Shown piece after piece: positions 1 through 12,373 of a DNA stretch of 64,000 nt. Every line of letters starts with the position of its first letter. Position 1 is the first letter of the stretch. Source of the DNA: Gliomastix tumulicola (lineage: Eukaryota; Ascomycota; Sordariomycetes; Hypocreales; Bionectriaceae); contig BCHX01000001.1 in the NCBI GenBank assembly GCA_001599755.1, forward strand, positions 4,898,001 to 4,962,000. Reading direction: 5' to 3'. The position numbers and the translations under genes were made by a program. Under the pieces are notes generated by a model. That model was not told the DNA's origin. It worked only from the letters and a program-made list of their open reading frames with translations, and did not search any database.

Positions 1-2536
1 ATTTGGACTGCGCCGAAGGGGGCCGAGGCGGCGGCAAGTCTGGCAGCGCCCCTGTCGGAGGCGGCGCAGGTGCAGGCCCTTGCGTCATGCTGGGAGTCGG
101 TGCCGATTCAGTGACTGTCGAAAGCGTTGTCGTGTTTGTGAACGAATTGGACGCGGTTGAGCTATTCCAAGTGCTCGTTGTCAAGCCGCTTGAATCTGAC
201 TCACGTGGAACAGACGGCTGTTGTCGTTTCTGCTGCGATCCCTGTCCGTACTGATGATAGTAGTCTTGATTTGTGTAGACTCGCATCTCTTCAAGCATTT
301 GCTCGACATCATCGTCTGAGAGGTGACCATTTAGATCATCCGCAGGTAAGCTTGGTGGAATAGATTCGTGGACCTGTTGCTGTTGCTGAAGTCGCTGAAA
401 TTGGAGGCGCTGCCTCTCTTGTTCATTCGCGACATCGTAGGCCTCACGTTCCGCCTGCCTCACCCTCTCGCGAGCCATCTCCACACGTCGCAGGACATCC
501 GCAACGGCAGCGTCGTCCGAGTCTCGCCGATTATAATCTTGGGCCTCCATAGGTTCGTAGCCGTCGTCGTACGCTGCTTCGATTGCGGCATCCAGAGCGT
601 TGTCAAACTCATTTTCAGTGTTCCCACTTCCAGCACGAATATGCTTCCTTCGATAGCCAAAGGAAGAGGTTCGCGAGTGAACGGATGACTCCGTCGACCC
701 TCCCGACTCGTCTATAGGGTCTAGCCATGAGTTCTGGCTGTCATCTCGATGATGGTCGGGTTTCCTTCGAGTCTCAGCTCGAGATCTGGATGAGATGGAG
801 AAGTCGGTGCGCACGGGACCATCGAGGTCGTCGTCGCGAGAGTTGGATTGCTGATGGGTGGGAAGAAACGCTATATGCGACGACCCGTACGAGGACTCAG
901 GAGGCGACTGCATCGCGTTGGGCGGGAAGCGAGAGCGGATAGGCGATTTGCTGAATGACGATTGTAGGAAGCCTGGTTCGGGTGGCTGTATCGGCGGTAG
1001 TGGTGGACTGCGACTGGGAGGCAAGAGGTCTTGCTGCCACCGCTGCGACGGATTCGTCGAGTGCTGGTAGTAATAGTCTCCGTCCGGGTCGTCTTCTCGA
1101 ATGATCCTTGTCACCGTCGCAGTCGCTACCACTGGCTCTTCCTCCTCGTCGCGCTGCCCTGGATAGATGATGGTCTGGCGGTGAATGCTGTCCTCGTCAG
1201 GGAATGCTGGGAGTTCCTTGCCCTGGAAGGGCATCATCTGGTCCAATTCATCAATGCGACTGGTATAAGTTCGTCGCTAAGTCAAAAGCATTGTTAGCAA
1301 AACGGGCTTTGGCAGTCAGTCAGTTACGAGAGATTCTCTGCCTCGACTCACAATGGCCTCAAGTTTCCGTTGATCATCCTGGGCAGTGGTCCTCTGCAAC
1401 ACCTGCTCGAGCAGACTGCATGCCTCCGTATACGCCGACCGAGCGGCGATAAAGTCCTGGGAGTTGTCTAACTGAACAGCAGCGTTTGCCTTTTGCAGGG
1501 CATGGGAGAGCATGGCCTTTTGCGACGGCGGTTTCCCGCCGCGGTACTTTGTTGAGTCGCCACTACTCTTCCCCGACCGATTCCGAGAGTGGCCATGATG
1601 AGCATAGTGATACTCCTGGCCCGACTCGTACTGCATCGCAGCGGATTCGGCGGTCGCGGCCCGGGCCCTGGGCCGCGACGGTGAGGATGTGAAGTCTCCG
1701 GCTTGGCCAGGGGCGGGCTCGTACTGCCCGGCCTGCTCTTCCGGAGTCTCAGAGACGTCGTAAGGCGGATATCGATCGCGCTCTCTCGCCCGTCGTGCCG
1801 GGGACTCTGGTGTCGCGGGGCGGAGATTACCCCTATCGTCGTGATGGTTTGCAGCGGGGCTGTAGCCGCCTGCACCGAGACTGGCAAGATACTCGTGTGA
1901 TTCACTCGGCGTGCGGCTCCTGCGGAGAGTCCGCGTTGCCAGGCCTGTCGAGGGGGGCGACCCGGCGAGAAAGAAGGTAATGTCGACGCTACTCGCCCGG
2001 CGGGTAGTGGTCGGAGAAGAGGGCGGAGGCGGGGAGCGCGAGAGCGAGGCCGAGTGGCCGTGGCTGGAATTCGTGGACGCGGACCAGCGATTGACCCAAT
2101 GACTGCTCACGCGGTGGCCTTCGGGGAGGTTGTTGAAAGGGTGAAGGCGGTCTGGCTGCGAGGGTCGAGCCTCGTCGTGGTGGCGGTTGAGGTGGTGGGG
2201 ATGGTGTTCATTCCTCGACGTGGTCTCTGGCTGCCTCGAATCAGGGGGGGAGGGAAGCGTAGCGGCCGGCCCGTGCGGCGAGGGGAGCGGCTTGGAGAGG
2301 TTGAGGTGCGACGAGGCGAGAGTCGCGGGCGACGGGTGAAGAGACGACGACCGCGGTAAACGGCCGGTTGCTCGTTGTCCGCCACTTTGCAGCTGGAACT
2401 GGGACTGGGACTGAAGGTGGGAGCTGGAGGTTGATTGCTGAGCCCTGATAGGGTATGCGCCTGCGCCTGCCGCACCCGCAGCTGCACCTGTACCTGCACC
2501 TGCACCTGCAGTAGCAGCACCACCAGTGGGAGGCAT
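1..2536 (-). CDS. MIT-domain protein with long disordered arms (3' end cut by window)
   Basis: Exons 2536-1352 and 1276-<1, joined across a 75-bp intron (donor GTGAGT, acceptor TTAG). The frame stays open to the window edge, so at least about 820 residues are present and the carboxy terminus is missing. Residues 1 to about 320 are low-complexity, rich in Ser, Pro, His and Arg. Residues about 330-410 form a helical MIT (microtubule interacting and trafficking) domain beginning around QKAMLSHALQKANAAVQLD; the intron splits its last helix. The rest is again disordered, with acidic patches and a Gln-rich helix. MIT domains bind ESCRT-III tails or act in endosomal sorting; that role here is inference from the domain alone. 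The start is the first ATG of the open frame and could be further downstream. Confidence 0.72.
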
Positions 2537-3860
2537 GCTATCCGTTCAGGGGGTCCGAGCAGCCACCAGCGTCTGCTGAGCAGCCTAAGCAACCTAAAGC
2601 CACTGGCACGGTCGGCAGAGCCCGCCCAACCATCCAATCCGACTCCAGACCAGACCACTAGCAGCTCGCTGACTCGGCGAATGAGGTAAGGGCATCCAGT
2701 CCAAGGGGGAATGACTCCTTCGTTTGTGCCAATCGAATGCTAGCAACGCCTGCAGTCCCTGGAGGAAGGAAGAACGTGAAGGGTGAAATCGCACTTTTTA
2801 CATCGGGGTTTCTCAAAAGTCACACCTTTGCACTAGTCCCCCCCTTTTCTTCCTTTTTCCCATCCCGTCCGTCCAAGCCCAGCACCAAATCCCACAAGTG
2901 ACCTTACTTCAGGTATCATCCTGGACCTGGAGGGAGCGTTGAGATGTGGGTGCACCAGCGACAAGGAACTCCTGCACGCTTGCATGGGCTCCAGCGAAAA
3001 CTGCACCGAGTGGACTCATACAAATGGAGCATCAGGAGACCCGACGGGACACTTTCATACGATTTTCACACGATCCCGCTGCGTGGACTGCGCAGGGGCT
3101 AGACGTTCAGAGCCTGCCTTGACACAAGTTCACACCGTCTTCCCGGTTGAAACATGTCCTTGATTGGAAATCAGTTATACGCCTCCCGCGCCTCCCTCGC
3201 CCAGGCAGTTGGGATTTTGCGAGGGCGAATGGAGGACGCACGTAATAATACTCCGACCGCGAATGATTCATGTCGAAACGGGCGCCGATCCTAGAAGAGG
3301 CCACCATTCAAGCTGCCGTATTGGACTTTTCTTACGGGATCCTTGGACCGGACGCGCATCCATCTATGCGACCTTGAGCCCTTACTAGTGAATGGCATGA
3401 ATCGAGACGCGTACCATGGATATGCGATGGAAAATGGCGTATAAGCGAGCTACCCTTGAACTTGGAAACGGAGACGCCCAGAAGTCTTTTTGGGTCTGTG
3501 CCTGACTTGTTGATGCCACGATCTCAATGCCATGCAATGCAATCCAGACATGTGGTAGACAGAAAAAGAGGGACCGTAAGTCATGGCTCAGGGGTTGATT
3601 GCGGGCCTAATACGCACTAAGAATCGCGTTTATTGGGCTGACACGCAGTAGCGGTCACAACTTTTCTGTCCATTGCCTGTGAGACAGACGAGCCGAAACC
3701 GAACTGCGAGGTGTGCCTGTCTTCCCCGGCGCTAAGATAAGCGGCTCGCCTTATCAGATAGAATGGGTCCATCAATTGTTTTCCATGCTTCCATGTTCGG
3801 CTGGTGCATCTCGGGATCCTCAACCGGGCTGTTGACGTGACTTGTCTTGCTCTAGCCAGT
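2537..3860. other. Divergent intergenic region, no gene seen
   Basis: About 1.3 kb between the divergent starts of the MIT-domain gene and the CTNNBL1 gene. Only short, unrelated open frames occur. It should hold both promoters and 5' leaders. A C- and T-rich patch lies near 2835-2870. No RNA gene or repeat was recognised. Confidence 0.6.
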
Positions 3861-5738
3861 ATGGCAAGTGTTGATGATATCTTCAAAGTAAGGCCCATCC
3901 CATTGGTAGGAATCGGAATCGTTGTTGACAGCATGGCAGAATTCGGGTGTGCCGAGCAAGCGCAAGCTTGAAGCCATCAAAGACCCCAGTATGTCGCCAG
4001 AGCAACCTCCAACAAACGTACGGAAGCCATACTGACCGCTATCTCCCTCTCAGATCAAGTCTACAAGTCCGCCAAACTGAGCAGCGGCTCTAGCAGACAT
4101 GCGACGATAGAAGAAGACGACGACACTGAGGCCGGCCCCGCCCCGCCGCCCGACGATGACGAAGGCGACTATGGCCCGTCCATGCCTCCCGACGACGACG
4201 GCGACGACGAGGAGGGCCGCTTCTTCGGCGGCGGCATCTCGAAACAGGAGTCCGAGATACTTGATTTCGTAGACGGAGCTGATGCGGACCTCAAGGCCAC
4301 CGACAAGATTGACGCGAGCTGGCTGCGCAAGACGGCCCTGAGCTTCGAGAAGCGCATTACCAAGAACGCCGAGCTGCGCGCCAAATTCGAGTCCGAGCCG
4401 CAGAAGTTCATCGGCAGCGAGGCGGATCTAGATGGTGACATCAAGAGCCTGAGCATCCTGTCCGAACACTCAGAGCTGTACCCCGAGTTCGTATCACTCG
4501 GCTGCGTGGAGAGCCTGGTTGGTCTGCTGGCGCACGAGAACACGGATATCGCCATTGACGCGATCGAAATCATTGGCGAGCTTACGGACGAGGATGTCGC
4601 TGCCGAAGATGAGCAGTGGAACACGTTGGTCGACGCCCTGCTCGAGGCAGATCTGCTGAGTCTGCTCGTTTCCAACCTAGGGCGTCTCGACGAGGAGGAC
4701 GAGTCCGACCGGAACGGCATCTACTATTCCCTGGGTATCCTAGAGAACTTGTGTTCGCGCTCTACCGTCGCATCGCGTATCGGCGAAGAGGCCAAGCTTG
4801 TCAAATGGCTGCTCAATCGCATCCAGCGGGACGAGACCCGTGTCTCCCAGAACAAGCAATACGCAGCCGAGATCCTCGCCCTCCTCGCCCAAGCTTCTCC
4901 TCAGAATCGGCGCAAGCTCATTGAGCTCGATACCGTCGACACTGTGCTACAGCTGATTGCGCCGTATCGCCGAGTCGACCCGGATAAGAGCGGCGAAGAG
5001 GAGGAGTACATGGAGAACCTGTTCGAGGCCCTGACATGCATGGTCGACGAGCCTGAAGGCAAGGACAAATTCGTCGAAGCTGAGGGCGTCGAACTTGGGC
5101 TGCTCATATTGAAAGAGGGCAAGATGAGCAAGACACCAGCACTTCGTCTCCTCGACCATGCTGCAGGAGGTCGTGCTGGTGCGGCCGTATGCCAGAAGAT
5201 CGTTGCAGCAGGAGGCCTGAAGCAGACCTTCACATTATTCGTCAAGACCCAAGACCGGCGCATGTCGGGACATCTGATCGCCCTCTTCGCGTCTATGCTC
5301 CGCCTTCTCCCGGGCGACTCTGCCGAAAGAATACGAACGTTGGCCAAGTTTGTCGAGAAGGACTATGAGAAGATCGCCAGGTTGATAAAACTCCGCCGTG
5401 AGCATGCTTCTCAGATTCGTCAGGCGGAAGCTCAGAACGATGCTGAGAGGAAGGATGCGTCAGAGGAGGATATTGCCGACCTTGAGGTTGACTGGCTGGC
5501 GAGGAGGCTTGACGCTGGGCTCTTCACCCTTCAAGCTATAGATGCTATTCTAGCATGGCTTGCAGTGGAGGACAGTGGCGCAAGACGCAAGATTAAGCAG
5601 CTCCTGGCCGAACAGGATGACACATTAGAAGTCATCAAAGCCACGCTCACGGACCAGATGCAAGGACTGGATACGGAAGAGGAAGATGGAAATGATATGA
5701 AGGATATGTTAGGTACACTAGTCGAGTTTCTTCAATAA
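3861..5738 (+). CDS. ctnnbl1: Beta-catenin-like protein 1 (CTNNBL1), spliceosome-associated armadillo protein
   Basis: Exons 3861-3887, 3940-3988 and 4054-5738 give 586 residues, close to the 563 of human CTNNBL1. The first two exons are short and encode the start (MASVDDIFK) and a basic KRKLE segment that resembles a nuclear-localisation signal. An acidic stretch (residues about 40-65, Asp/Glu/Pro) follows, then the helical armadillo-like repeats with the family motifs FFGGGISKQESEILD and LLAHENTDIAIDAIEIIGEL. The carboxy end carries the typical acidic tail. Family members associate with the Prp19/CDC5L spliceosomal complex in the nucleus. Splice frames match across both introns (GTAAGG/GCAG and GTATGT/TCAG). 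The start choice depends on the first 27-nt exon, which fits the family and has no competing ATG. Confidence 0.93.
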
Positions 5739-5863
5739 GCAGCGGTCGACCCTTCAGCGCTTGTTCTGTCAATTGGGGGAAGACCCAGCAACTGTAGCTC
5801 TGGCCTCTATGCCATCGCCTCTGGCAGCTCACACAACCCGCAGTGGGTGATACGCCCCATCGC

Positions 5864-6667
5864 TTAGGCCTTCTCCTGCTCGCGGGGGGCGGGGTTCGCC
5901 TCCAGCACAGCCTTGAGGAGGTTCTGGACGACACCAGCCTGACCCTTCTTGCCCGCCTCCTTAATGGCCTGGATCTGCTTGTCGGCGTCCTTGTTCGCCT
6001 CGTCCTCCGCCTGCTGGTTGCCCTTGCTGTGCTGCACCCGAGTTGTTAGCTTCCAACCTGTCCTGCGTGTTCCTCCTAGTATGGATTCGGGATTCCCGGC
6101 GTTGGGGGAGCATGATGATTCGGCGTACCTCGGCTTCGAACTTCTTGTACTCGTCCTCCTTGGAAGCCTTGTAGTCGGCTACTTCCTGCTTGGCCTCATC
6201 GCGAGCCTCCCTCACCCGTTTCGTGCGGACTGGTTCGTTCTCTTAGCATCCATCTCCCGCTTATCCTCATACCACCACACAGCCCGCCCTCGGACAGCAG
6301 CATTGGTCCACGGGCGCACCGGTACCTCGATCGTCGGCGTCGGGATCTCGTCTCAGGAATCAAGGGGACCTACATTCACGGGCTGTTGGGAGAGCAGTTC
6401 GTTAGCTAAAAGCACGGACATAGCTCGGCAAGAAGTCGTAAACAGCAATGCTAACCTTTCTGAACAATCTTGGACGCCTCCCGCTCAGCCTATGTCCTCC
6501 CTGTCAGCTTGAAACCCCCCATCGCCTCGTATCAAAAGTCGTAAAGAGGGGCGGCGTACGTCGAGCAGTGTCTGGATGCCGGCCGAGTTCTGGGCAGACT
6601 GCAATGGAGCTTATTAGCATTTCCCGCTTTCCGCTTCCCGCGTTCCAGATAGGGGTGCGCATACCAT
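5864..6667 (-). CDS. VMA10: V-type proton ATPase subunit G
   Basis: Six exons on the minus strand: 6667-6665 (the ATG only), 6598-6560, 6489-6456, 6382-6374 (9 nt), 6229-6129 and 6031-5864, giving 117 residues, the usual length for subunit G (about 114-118). The protein begins M-SAQNSAGIQTLLDAEREAS, the conserved subunit G start, and continues as one long charged helix to a carboxy end in REQEKA. Subunit G forms the peripheral stator with subunit E and couples V1 to Vo at the vacuolar membrane. All five introns have GT...AG ends, and phases match throughout: phase 0, 0, 1, 1, 0. The 9-nt exon restores the family KAREFRTKR sequence, which is broken if it is skipped with these splice sites. The gene is head-to-head with PET117, with 442 bp between start codons. 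Confidence 0.92.
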
Positions 6668-7109
6668 TGTGTAGAGAGTTCTAGGTTCCGGCGAAGAGAA
6701 TGACAATGGTGTATCGGGCCTCGCGTTTAAAAGAGTCGAAGGACGTGGAGCGGAAGAGAGGGATGGTTGGAATTCGGAGTGGAAGCTTGGATGGGATTCC
6801 CCGGTCTAGGTGCTTGAGGGTCGGTGTCTCCATTCAAGCACCTGACGTAAGGTAGGAGCCACTGAGCGTACTGCATTAGCAAAACTACGCAGCATATACT
6901 AGTGAGTTTGTTATGCCGCTACTTACCGATCTGATCGCCTTTACCTTACCTTATTCCACACAGCATCAGCGAAAAGGTTCAAGAAACATCAAACCCGGCC
7001 ACTGCACGACGACATCGGAAACGCGGCTCAGTGTTTCTTAGACCAAATCGCAGCCAACGAAGCGGTCATCACTCTTGATACCGTACAATTGACTGCTGGA
7101 TCGCCAACC
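6668..7109. other. Shared divergent promoter region (VMA10/PET117)
   Basis: The 442 bp separate the two start codons. They include an AT-richer part (about 6870-6960) with several CTTACC/CCTTACC-like words. No open frame of note. Confidence 0.5.
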
Positions 7110-7453
7110 ATGTCTCAGGCGTCGAAAATCACGCTGGGCGCAACCTCCCTCTTCGCCATCGGCACGATCATCTTCGTCCACTTCCAGCAGAATGCTGAGC
7201 AAGCCGTACGTCTTCTTCCCTCCGATCCTAAAAAGCATCTGGTATACTACATGATTTGGGACTGTGTCGCCTAACAAAGCTCTAGGCAATGCACCAGGGT
7301 GTCGTAAGAGACATGGAACAGCAGCGCATCAAGGCCGAGCGACAACTAGACTTCGACATGCAACGAGCCCTCGAGGCAGAATACAAGCGAGATCAGACGG
7401 TCCGCAGTTCCCTCGACCCAGATACCAAGGCTGCTCCAGCACCTCCGAGATAG
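7110..7453 (+). CDS. PET117: Pet117-like cytochrome c oxidase assembly factor
   Basis: Exons 7110-7205 and 7286-7453 give 87 residues, typical of this small family. The amino end MSQASKITLGATSLFAIGT contains one hydrophobic segment (about residues 8-24) that would serve as mitochondrial targeting or membrane-associating helix. After the intron (donor GTACGT, acceptor CTAG, phase 0) comes the family signature AMHQGVVRDMEQQR and a charged helix. Pet117 works in mitochondrial cytochrome oxidase assembly, linked to heme A synthase (Cox15) in yeast. An upstream TTG in frame at 7089 is not needed: the ATG at 7110 matches the family start. Tail-to-tail with RPB2, 280 bp apart. Confidence 0.9.
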
Positions 7454-7733
7454 CTTCAATGGTTGTTTTCGAGGCAGCGTTCACTCGACACATAGGTTTG
7501 GGGCAGGTGAACCTGTCATCATCTTGGATTATCCTGAGGTATGATACATAATTACATTTCCCCCCTTCCGCATACAAGGCAGTTAAAAGAAGCACCTCAT
7601 TCTGACCCTTTTCTGCCCGCAGACTTCCCCGACCGATGCGCCATCGAGAGCTCAATTTTTTAAAAAAGCAACCTGTATAAATAGTTTGTATGCACAACCA
7701 CCTCATGACCGGCACTCATCACGCCTTCAGCAT

Positions 7734-10700
7734 CTACCTAATGGAGACGCCGGAGCGGTCAGTGAAGAGTCTTGCCGCGATATTCATGGCCTGAAGCTCC
7801 TGGAAGAGTAGCTTGGCCGCGTAGGGGATGTGGACCTGCGCAATCTTGATCTTGTTCTTGCAGGGTCGGCACTCGAAGGATTGTTTGGATAGATTACTGT
7901 TGTATGTTAGTACGATTTCCTAAAGACTGGGGGTCGATTGTAAGAGTAAAAAGAAGGGAAAAAGGCTGTCCACTTACGCAATCGGTGTCATGAGCCCGCA
8001 AATCTCGCAGACGTGGACTCGGAAGGCATCTGACACTTCGAAGAGTCGCTCCTTGAGGAATGCTGCAGCTCCATGGGCAATCATGCAATCACGTTCCATC
8101 TCTCCGAATCGTAGACCACCATCACGGGCACGACCCTCCACAGGCTGTCTTGTCATGATCTGGACCGGTCCTCGAGCACGAGCATGGATCTTGTCGTCCA
8201 CCATGTGACGCAGGCGCTGGTAGTACGTAGGCCCGAAGAAGACCTGCGCACGAAGCTTCTGCCCTGTGTGACCGTTGTACATGACCTCGAATCCTCGAGA
8301 TTGGTATCCGTGCTTCCGCAGCAGATCGGAGACTTGGTCGACTGTGACATCGGTGAATGGCGTCGCATCACCCTCCATGCCCTCCAGGGTCGAGACCTTA
8401 CTGAGAAGACACTCAATCAAATGGGCAATGGTCATACGAGACGGAATGGCGTGAGGGTTGATGATGATATCGGGAGTGATACCTTCTCTGGTGAAGGGCA
8501 TATCTTCTTGGCGATATGTGAGACCAACAGTACCCTTCTGACCGTGACGAGAAGCAAATTTGTCACCAATCTGAGGAATCTTGGTCGTCCTGACGCGCAC
8601 TTTGACGTACTTGACATTGTCGGCGTTGACCGTGACAATGACGGAATCGACGATACCGTTCTCAGTACTACGGAGCGGTGTCGAGATATCGCGTCTCTGG
8701 TGAGCCGTAGTTCTTGTACCCATATCCTGGCTCTCAGGATCGATAGGGGCCGTCTTTCCAATGATGATGTCCTCTCCGGAGACTCGCACTCCTGGTGCCA
8801 CGATGCCATCCTCATCAAGCTTGTCGTACGTGCCATGCTTCATGCGGAGGGTGTTGGGCTGGAAGGGCTTCTCGAACACCTCGGTGTAGTTGAGACCGAC
8901 CTTCTTCTCCTGGTCTGAGTATGACCGGAAGAAGAGACTGCGGAAGAGACCTCGATCGATACTGCTCTGGTTCATGACGACTGAATCTTCCTGGTTGTAA
9001 CCAGAGTAGCATGCGATGGCGACGATAGCGTTCTGGCCGGCAGGTAACTCTCGGAACTTGAGGAACTCCATGGCTCTGGTGGTTCCCAGCGGCTTCTGAG
9101 GATAATACAGAATGTTCGCCATTGTATCCATGCGACGGGAGTAGTTGGTGAGGAAGAAACCCATGGCCTGCTTACCCATTGCAGACTGGTAGGTGTTACG
9201 AGGAGACTGTCTCATGGTTAGCTTTACTCAGCCCTCGCACTTGGGAAGAATAGGTGGACATACCTGGTTATGATCGGGGAAGGGGATGATACTGGCGCAA
9301 ATACCAAGTATCATACTGGGATGAATCTCGCAATGGGTGTACATGTGGGTTGTCGGGTTTGTCTTCGTCCTCAATCGCTTGTTGGGCTCCAGCTCCTCAC
9401 CCTCGTCAGGTGCGGCGTAGCCTAGCTTCTGGATGCGGTAAGACTCCAGGTCTTCGGGGGTCATGCAAATCATGGCTGTCTCCTCCTCCTCGGCATCGAG
9501 ATACTCGACTGCACCAGCACCAATAAGGCGGTCCCAGCCAGATTTCGACTCGCCTGTCTCCGGCTCTGCCTGTTCCTTGGCAAGCTGGTTGACGAGCTCC
9601 TTTGATAGTACGAGTGAGCCCTTCGCAGGTTCACCGACCTGACCATCTTCCTGTCGAACGGTGAAGACGGGACGCATCACACGGCCAGCATCTGAAAAGA
9701 TCTTGAACTCTCGGTCGCGGATATCACGCACGAGAGAGACTTCGTATGGCAGGTACGACTTGCGGCGAAGATCGAGAACATGGCTGACGAGATGCTTGGG
9801 GTCTTGGTGCACACCGACCCAGCTTCCGTTGATGAAGATCTTTGTTGCGTGCGGGTATCTGAGTGGTTCGTACTCCTCCACAACTTCCATACCACGATTG
9901 ATCATGAAGTCAATCAGAGGATCAGATGGCGACCCGACACTGACGTAGCACATAAGTGATAAGTTCTTGACCAGACCACATGCCTGACCTTCTGGGGTTT
10001 CAGCTGGGCAGACCAGGCCCCAATGGGTGTTATGCAGCTGTCTGGGTTTGGCAATCTTGCCATCACGGCCGATGGGCGTGTTGGTTCTCCTCAAGTGAGA
10101 AAGAGTTGAGGCAAAGGCATACCGATTCAGCACCTGTGAGACACCAGCAGTTGAATCCGAGGCCTTCTTCTGCTCACCCCAGTTGCCAGTGGCCAATGAG
10201 TACTTGAGGCCAGAGCTGATGGTACCGGGCTTGATGCCCATGGCAAGGTTGAAGTGTCTGTTACCATCCACGCAGCGCTTCAGGTAAGACTTCAGTTCGT
10301 TGTTGAGCCTCTTTACGAGCGAACGGAAGAGCTTGGCCAACAGCGGACCAGCAAGATCCAGGCGCTTCTTGCCGAAATGATCTCTGTCGTCTGGCTCACG
10401 TCTACCAAGCGCACACTGCAGCAACTTGTGGACCATGTACCCGAGGAAGAAGGCCTTCCTTGTCTCACTGCCCTCGTTCTGAGAGATGTGAGGGAGGGTC
10501 TCCTTCTGGAGAACGTCTCGAGCCATGCGAACACGTTTGTCGCGTCCCAGTGCCACGTGGTCACGGTTACCGCGCTTTCCGATGAAGTCCAGAGCCACTT
10601 CTCGATCCTGGACGCAGAATGCCTCCTCGATACATGGCCTCAGCATTTCCAGCATCTCAGTATCGTTGCGATCATAGCAGATGTGGTTGAGGATATCTTC

Positions 10701-11651
10701 ATCGGACACTACCCCGAGCGCTCGGAAGACAATGGCGACGGGTAGGCCTCCCGTGATGAAAGGAAGAGTGAGGTGGATCGTGGCACCGAAGCCTCCACGA
10801 GCCGAGTCGCCCTTGGCTAGCAAGTTCATGGTGATACCGGAGATGAGTCTCGAGCCCTTCTCGAGAGAACTTCGGATCTCGGCCGTGTATGAGTAGGGGC
10901 TGGGCTGGCCCTTCTTGAAGACCTGGACGATGTTGCCTGCAGCACGCTCCTGGGCGATGAGCACCTTTTCACTACCGTTGATAACAAAGTAGCCGCCCTG
11001 ATCATAAGGGCACTCATTGACCGTGAACAAGTTGTCATCGGACTCTCCGTAGAGATGGCAGATCTTGGACTTGACCATGATGGGAAGTTTGCCAACAAAG
11101 ACCGAGTCCTTGAAGTTCTCGCGCTTGTTGACATCCTCCTCGTCACCAGCCTCCTCCGTCTCCCACTCCGGCCTGGTTGGGTGCACCCCCGTGGCAGCCA
11201 TCTCCTCCTGCTGCGCCTCACTCAACTCGTTCAGAGGAATCTCCTTGTGAACGCAGATGGACACCTTCTTCGAGATCTTGATGTACAGGGGACTCGCGTA
11301 CGTCAGGTTTCGGTCGCGGCATTCGTAGGGCAGAAGAGATGTGGCAGTTCCATCGGTTTCGCTGATTGTCGGGCGGGAGACCATCACGGAGCCGAACCTG
11401 ATTTCGTACCGGCGCACGGCGATTTCCTGGTCCGCCGAGGGAGGGTTGGACTGGTCGAAAGCGATGATGCTATTTTCGTTTACGAGGTCCTGAATCGTCG
11501 TCTGGGTGAACTCGTCGAACGAATCCGTCTGCTGCGACACGAGACCCTTGGATTCGAAGAAGGACGAAATAACGGTCCAGCAATCCTCAGGCGTGATGCC
11601 TTCATCATCGCCGTAGTTCTCGTAGTCGTAATCATCCTCGTAATCGGCCAT
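7734..11651 (-). CDS. RPB2: RNA polymerase II second-largest subunit
   Basis: Exons 11651-9264, 9206-7978 and 7896-7734 give 1,259 residues, normal for filamentous fungi (yeast 1,224). The beta-subunit domains appear in order: protrusion and lobe (GYFVINGSEKVLIAQER), fork (VCPAETPEGQACGLVKNLSLM), external domain, and hybrid-binding domain with GYNQEDSVVMNQSSIDRGLF and GDKFASRHGQKGTVG. The carboxy-terminal clamp/anchor has zinc-binding cysteines in CEICGLM...CRPCKNK, whose two halves lie on exons 2 and 3. Introns are 57 bp (GTATGT/ACAG, phase 0) and 81 bp (GTAAGT/ACAG, phase 2). It forms the active centre with Rpb1 in the nucleus. The gene is a common fungal phylogenetic marker, so it can place this genome precisely. 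No anomalies. Confidence 0.98.
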
Positions 11652-12373
11652 GATGGGCTACGGCCGTGTTTCTGTCGTGAGAAAAGGGTGCGCGGTCGTG
11701 TGTTCGAGCAAGGATTTCGGCTGTGCAAAAGTCGGGAGGCGTTGGTAATCAAGGGCTGGCCAGGAGAAAGACCTTGCGCCGAGATCACGCCCAGAGCATC
11801 GGATGTTGCGCCGCAGGAAGTCAGCGAAACAGATTTTATCGAGCTCGAGGTCGACTGAGGGAAAAACAATATGGTTGAGCGGGCGCTTCACGGCAACGTG
11901 GACGGAGAGGAGGCGGGCAGAGTGAAGCTTTGTAAGGAGACGCGATGCAGTTGAGAATTGCGAGGTCTGGGGACAAAGAAATGGATCATGTAGAGAAGTG
12001 GACCCAGATCTTAGTCCAAATACGGATTAGCCGCATGAACTCGAGCCTTTGATTCAAGGCAAGCTTCTTATCGGTTCCTTATCTTTCAGCCTCCCCTAGA
12101 ATTTATGTGACACGAGCTGATCCCTCGAAGCATCTCACGCGAGCTGGAAATTCACATTTATTGTTTGTCCTCGTATGTACGAGGGTTAGCAAGCTTTTTT
12201 TTTTTATTATCTGAGGAGTTGACTATATTATTGCGTGAGATATCGTGAAAATCTTTGCAGGCAATGCACTGCTGTCTAGGTAGGTATTCTGACATCGCTT
12301 CCCAGTGCTCCTTATGCTGAGGCTGACCCGCTATCTGTCAACCAAGCAGCGAGGTGAGAGTCTCCCCCTGCGC
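11652..12373. other. Intergenic: RPB2 leader and 3' flank of the dioxygenase gene
   Basis: About 720 bp. A run of eleven or more T (near 12197-12208) and AT-rich sequence lie beyond the stop of the downstream minus-strand gene. No coding signal. Confidence 0.5.

Noticed and set aside
11055..11858. A 267-codon plus-strand frame opposite RPB2, and another at 8184-8918
   Set aside because: Both mirror highly conserved RPB2 coding sequence; no independent coding evidence.
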